A DNA stretch of 64,000 bases, from NCBI GenBank assembly GCA_965206195.1, contig CBDBIZ010000011.1, positions 1,302,001 through 1,366,000 of the forward strand, read 5' to 3'. Position numbers and translations under genes: made by a program. Positions within the stretch are counted from its first letter, which is position 1; each line of letters begins with the position of its first letter. Origin of the DNA: JAAOIF01 sp965206195. Lineage in GTDB: Bacteria > Pseudomonadota > Gammaproteobacteria > PS1 > Pseudothioglobaceae. The notes below the pieces were generated by a model. That model was not told the DNA's origin. It saw only the letters and a list, made by a program, of their open reading frames with translations, and ran no database searches. Below, piece by piece: positions 61,267 through 64,000 of this stretch.

Positions 61267-62103
61267 TCAAGCAAGTGCCATTTTAAGTTTTTGCATCGCT
61301 TTATTTTCAAGCTGACGAACCCGCTCAGCGGAAACCCCATACTTGTCTGCTAGAGTATGTAGGGTTGTTTTTTCTTCTTTCAAGTACCTGCTTTGTAAAA
61401 TATCCAAACTTCTTGCGTCTAAGGCAGATAAGGCTTGATAAAGTGCTTGCTGTGTTTGCTTTTTTGAATCATCGGCAAGTAACAATTGTTCAGGAGTTTG
61501 GGTGTCGTTAGTTAAATAATGTTCTGGTGCAGATAGGTCTTCGTCATCAGAAACTTCAAAAGCCACATCATTAAATGTTAGGCGTGATTCCATTTCCAAC
61601 ACATCTTGGCGGCGCACACCTAAATCATCGGCAATTTTGTCAGCCTGATCGTTGGTGAGTGATTGGTATATTTGTGCTTTGGCTTTTTTAAGTTTAAAGA
61701 ATAATTTGCGTTGTGCTTTGGTGGTTGCAACTTTTACAATTTTCCAATTTTTAAAGATAAATTCATGAATCTCAGCACGAATCCAATACACTGCAAAAGA
61801 AGCGAGACGTACTTTTTTGTGTGGATTAAAGCGCTTTACCGCTTTCATTAAGCCGATTGTACCCTCTTGAATGAGGTCGGCTTGTTCTAAGCCATAACCT
61901 TTGTAACCATGAGCAATAAAGGCAACAAAACGCATGTGGGATAACACCAATTTTCTTGCTGCGTCTAAATTGTGGTTTTCGTATAACTCAACTGCCAAGG
62001 CATATTCTTCTTGTGCTGTTAAAATAGGGGGATATTTTTGAATACCTAAGGCATTTGAAGGCTTAATAGCAGTTTTAGCAGTGGGGGCAAAATCTGGATT
62101 CAT
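61267..62103 (-). CDS. rpoH: RNA polymerase sigma-32 factor
   Basis: 278 residues. Region 2 (LVLSHMRFVAFIAHGYKGYG, DLIQEGTIGLMKAVKRF), the RpoH box QRKLFFKLKKA, and region 4 (LADKYGVSAERVRQLENKAM). Directs heat-shock transcription. It lies directly upstream of groES-groEL on the same strand, an unusual pairing. Confidence 0.95.
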   Translation of the reverse strand: MNPDFAPTAKTAIKPSNALGIQKYPPILTAQEEYALAVELYENHNLDAARKLVLSHMRFVAFIAHGYKGYGLEQADLIQEGTIGLMKAVKRFNPHKKVRLASFAVYWIRAEIHEFIFKNWKIVKVATTKAQRKLFFKLKKAKAQIYQSLTNDQADKIADDLGVRRQDVLEMESRLTFNDVAFEVSDDEDLSAPEHYLTNDTQTPEQLLLADDSKKQTQQALYQALSALDARSLDILQSRYLKEEKTTLHTLADKYGVSAERVRQLENKAMQKLKMALA

Positions 62104-62148
62104 AGTTATAATTAATTAATTAATATTAGTATGGGTTAATATTATAGA

Positions 62149-62754
62149 TTAAGTTAATTGTTTAAGCAAGGTTTGATGCTTGTTGAGTTGTTGGGCAAGG
62201 ACTAGACGCTGAGAATAAATAATAGTTAGTAAATCATTTAACGCAACATCAAAATTATCATTAATCACCAAATAATCAAATTCAGCAAAATGTTGCATCT
62301 CGCTAACTGCATCAGACATTCTCTTGTTAATAATACTTTGCTTGTCTTGCCCTCTAGCGGTTAAACGCTCTCTTAGAGCTGCTTGAGAGGGTGGCAAGAT
62401 AAAGATGCTAATGGCGTGGTGGAAGTTTTTTTTGACCGCTCTAGCCCCTTGCCAATCAATTTCTAAAATAACATCGGAGCCGCTACCCAGTAAGTTTTTA
62501 ACGCTTTGTTTGCTGCTACCATAATAGTTGTCAAAGACTTGAGCGGATTCGATAAACCCATTTTCTTGATCAATTTTTTCAAACTCATCAACAGCAACAA
62601 AAAAATAATTTTCACCCTCTATCTCACCTGGGCGAGCAGGGCGCGTGGTGTGGGAAATTGATACTGATACATCAGTGGTTTTTTCCAGTAATGCTTTGAC
62701 TAAAGAAGTTTTACCACAACCTGAAGGCGCAGAAACAATAAATAAATTAGCCAT
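62149..62754 (-). CDS. gmk: Guanylate kinase
   Basis: 201 residues. P-loop VSAPSGCGKTSL; GMP-binding region SHTTRPARPGEIEGENYFFV. Phosphorylates GMP to GDP. rpoZ, its frequent neighbour, is not next to it. Confidence 0.96.
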   Translation of the reverse strand: MANLFIVSAPSGCGKTSLVKALLEKTTDVSVSISHTTRPARPGEIEGENYFFVAVDEFEKIDQENGFIESAQVFDNYYGSSKQSVKNLLGSGSDVILEIDWQGARAVKKNFHHAISIFILPPSQAALRERLTARGQDKQSIINKRMSDAVSEMQHFAEFDYLVINDNFDVALNDLLTIIYSQRLVLAQQLNKHQTLLKQLT

Positions 62755-62768
62755 AAATACTAAATAAA

Positions 62769-63044
62769 TTAAGGCTTGGAAGTAGGCTTATAGCCTTGAA
62801 TATCATCAGCCCCTTCTGTGGAGAAAAAGAATTTTTCCATTTGTTCTTTAAGGTAGCTTTGCGCTTTGTCATCTAGCATATTGAGATTGTTTTCGTTAAT
62901 CAACATGGTTTGATAATCTAGCCATAATTGCCAGCCTGACTTAGAAACATTAGCCAAAATACGCCTGCCCAAATCACCTGGGTAGGGCGCGCGTTCTAGT
63001 GCTTCAAGTTCTTGGTTTAATTTAATACATTGTACGGTCTTCAT
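62769..63044 (-). CDS. yggX: Iron-sulfur protection protein YggX
   Basis: 91 residues. The start VQCIKLNQELEALERAPYPG with the conserved cysteine, and SGWQLWLDYQTMLINENNLN, are diagnostic of PF04362. Linked to Fe(II) trafficking and oxidant defence. Overlaps the murJ end by four bases. Confidence 0.94.
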   Translation of the reverse strand: MKTVQCIKLNQELEALERAPYPGDLGRRILANVSKSGWQLWLDYQTMLINENNLNMLDDKAQSYLKEQMEKFFFSTEGADDIQGYKPTSKP

Positions 63045-64000
63045 AATTGTTTTATCCTCACGCCTAATAAACCCAAACCTACAAAGTAAATGATTGCAGC
63101 ACTAACAATGGTTAGCATAATCACGCTGATACGTTGCCAAGCATCAGCTACTAAATAAAAATCAGGGCTATTAGCAAAATTTAAAATAAAAATAGCCATT
63201 ATAAGGCTTGCTATTAAAATTTTTAAAAAAAGTTTGATTAAATCACTAGAAATTGTCAGAATTGATCGTTTATTTAGATAATAATATAGCAAAAACGCAT
63301 TAATTAAAGCTGAGATTGAGGTAGCAATCGCCAGACCGACATGGGCAAAATAATACGCTAATATAATATTTAGCAAGACATTTGTCAGCATTGCCACCAC
63401 GCCCACTTTAACTGGCGTTTTGGTGTCTCCTCTCGCAAGAAATGCTGGGACTAAGATTTTGACTATAATAAAAGCCACTAGCCCCGAGCCATATGCCATC
63501 AAACTAAGCGCAGACTGCCTCGCTGCAAAGGCACTAAATTCATAATATTGAAACAAAGTGATAATGAGTGGCTCTGCTAACAATATTAAGCCTACGCAAG
63601 CGGGCGCACCCAGTAACAATCCAATTTTTAACGCATAATTAAGACTATCAGTAAATCGCTTTTCATCTTGATTGGCAAAATGATGACTGAGTTTTGCCAA
63701 GGCGACAATTGCCAAGGCGATGCCGACCAATGCCAAAGGTAATTCTAATAAACGATCAGCGTAATACAACCAAGAAACACTGCCACTGACCAAAGTGGTG
63801 GCAATCATGGTATCAATTAGCAGGTTAATTTGTGAGACTGAAACCCCGAATAGGGCAGGCAACATGCGTTTTTTTAAAGTTTTGACGCTATCGTGCTGAC
63901 CCCGCACTAAGCGCGGCATTTTTTTGATTTTAATTAAAAACGGAATTTGTAATAACAGTTGTGCAATGCCACCAATCAATACCCCCCATGCTAATGCCAT
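63041..64000 (-). CDS. murJ: Lipid II flippase MurJ, N-terminus beyond window
   Basis: 319 codons, open to the window edge. Multi-span protein of the MOP superfamily. ALAWGVLIGGIAQLLLQIPF, MLPALFGVSVSQINLLIDTM and FLARGDTKTPVKVG match MurJ. Flips lipid II for peptidoglycan synthesis. About 190 N-terminal residues are missing. Confidence 0.93.
   Translation of the reverse strand: MALAWGVLIGGIAQLLLQIPFLIKIKKMPRLVRGQHDSVKTLKKRMLPALFGVSVSQINLLIDTMIATTLVSGSVSWLYYADRLLELPLALVGIALAIVALAKLSHHFANQDEKRFTDSLNYALKIGLLLGAPACVGLILLAEPLIITLFQYYEFSAFAARQSALSLMAYGSGLVAFIIVKILVPAFLARGDTKTPVKVGVVAMLTNVLLNIILAYYFAHVGLAIATSISALINAFLLYYYLNKRSILTISSDLIKLFLKILIASLIMAIFILNFANSPDFYLVADAWQRISVIMLTIVSAAIIYFVGLGLLGVRIKQL

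Noticed and set aside
16010..63000. tRNA, rRNA or other structured RNA genes in intergenic gaps.
   Set aside because: I scanned the larger gaps and saw no cloverleaf, TTC-G-A-x-x-C box or rRNA-like sequence; small RNAs cannot be excluded.

Overview
The window reads as the chromosome of an AT-rich, autotrophic gammaproteobacterium. It has a CbbR-controlled form I RuBisCO cluster, a complete isc operon, a molybdenum cofactor cluster and AceE-type pyruvate dehydrogenase. Codon use and gene content resemble the sulfur-oxidising SUP05/Thioglobus group and its mussel symbionts. That placement is inference; no rRNA or sulfur-oxidation gene is present to confirm it.

Positions 1-16009 are a sedentary chromosomal integron. 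An IntI tyrosine integrase (15029-16009, +) lies beside a candidate attI. A reversed array of cassettes runs leftward on the minus strand to the window edge and contains 18 attC sites. Twelve are near-identical 57-bp copies; the others are 72, 87, 91 and 140 bp. Cargo includes a HindIII-type restriction-modification pair, a second restriction-modification pair with a frameshifted nuclease, a GIY-YIG nuclease, a duplicated DUF4160/DUF2442 pair, an RlaP-like nucleotidyltransferase, a pirin, a monooxygenase-fold protein, a YbjQ-like protein, lipoproteins and small membrane proteins. A gene-less 165-bp cassette occurs twice, once next to attI and once internally. Several cassette genes stop inside the attC core.

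16-46 kb is mostly housekeeping: ttcA, cysE-iscRSUA-hscBA-fdx (with an IscR-type site at the promoter), phosphomannomutase, rseC, orphan aceE with a HopJ-like gene, pnp with a large leader hairpin, argJ, valS, an SH3-domain membrane protein, guaB, cbbR/cbbLSX with a small unknown gene, and mogA-moaD-moaA-moaC-moeA plus moaE.

46-52.8 kb is an accessory surface-protein locus. A large Ig-like/FG-GAP lipoprotein gene carries a G12 tract that puts its signal-peptide start out of frame, which looks like a phase-variation switch. It is followed by copies of a 33-bp dispersed repeat (also found in the integron), an autotransporter remnant, and an IS3-family element with a frameshift signal.

52.8-64 kb is again core: prlC, fabF, acpP, queC, parE, groEL/groES, rpoH, gmk, yggX and the 3' part of murJ.
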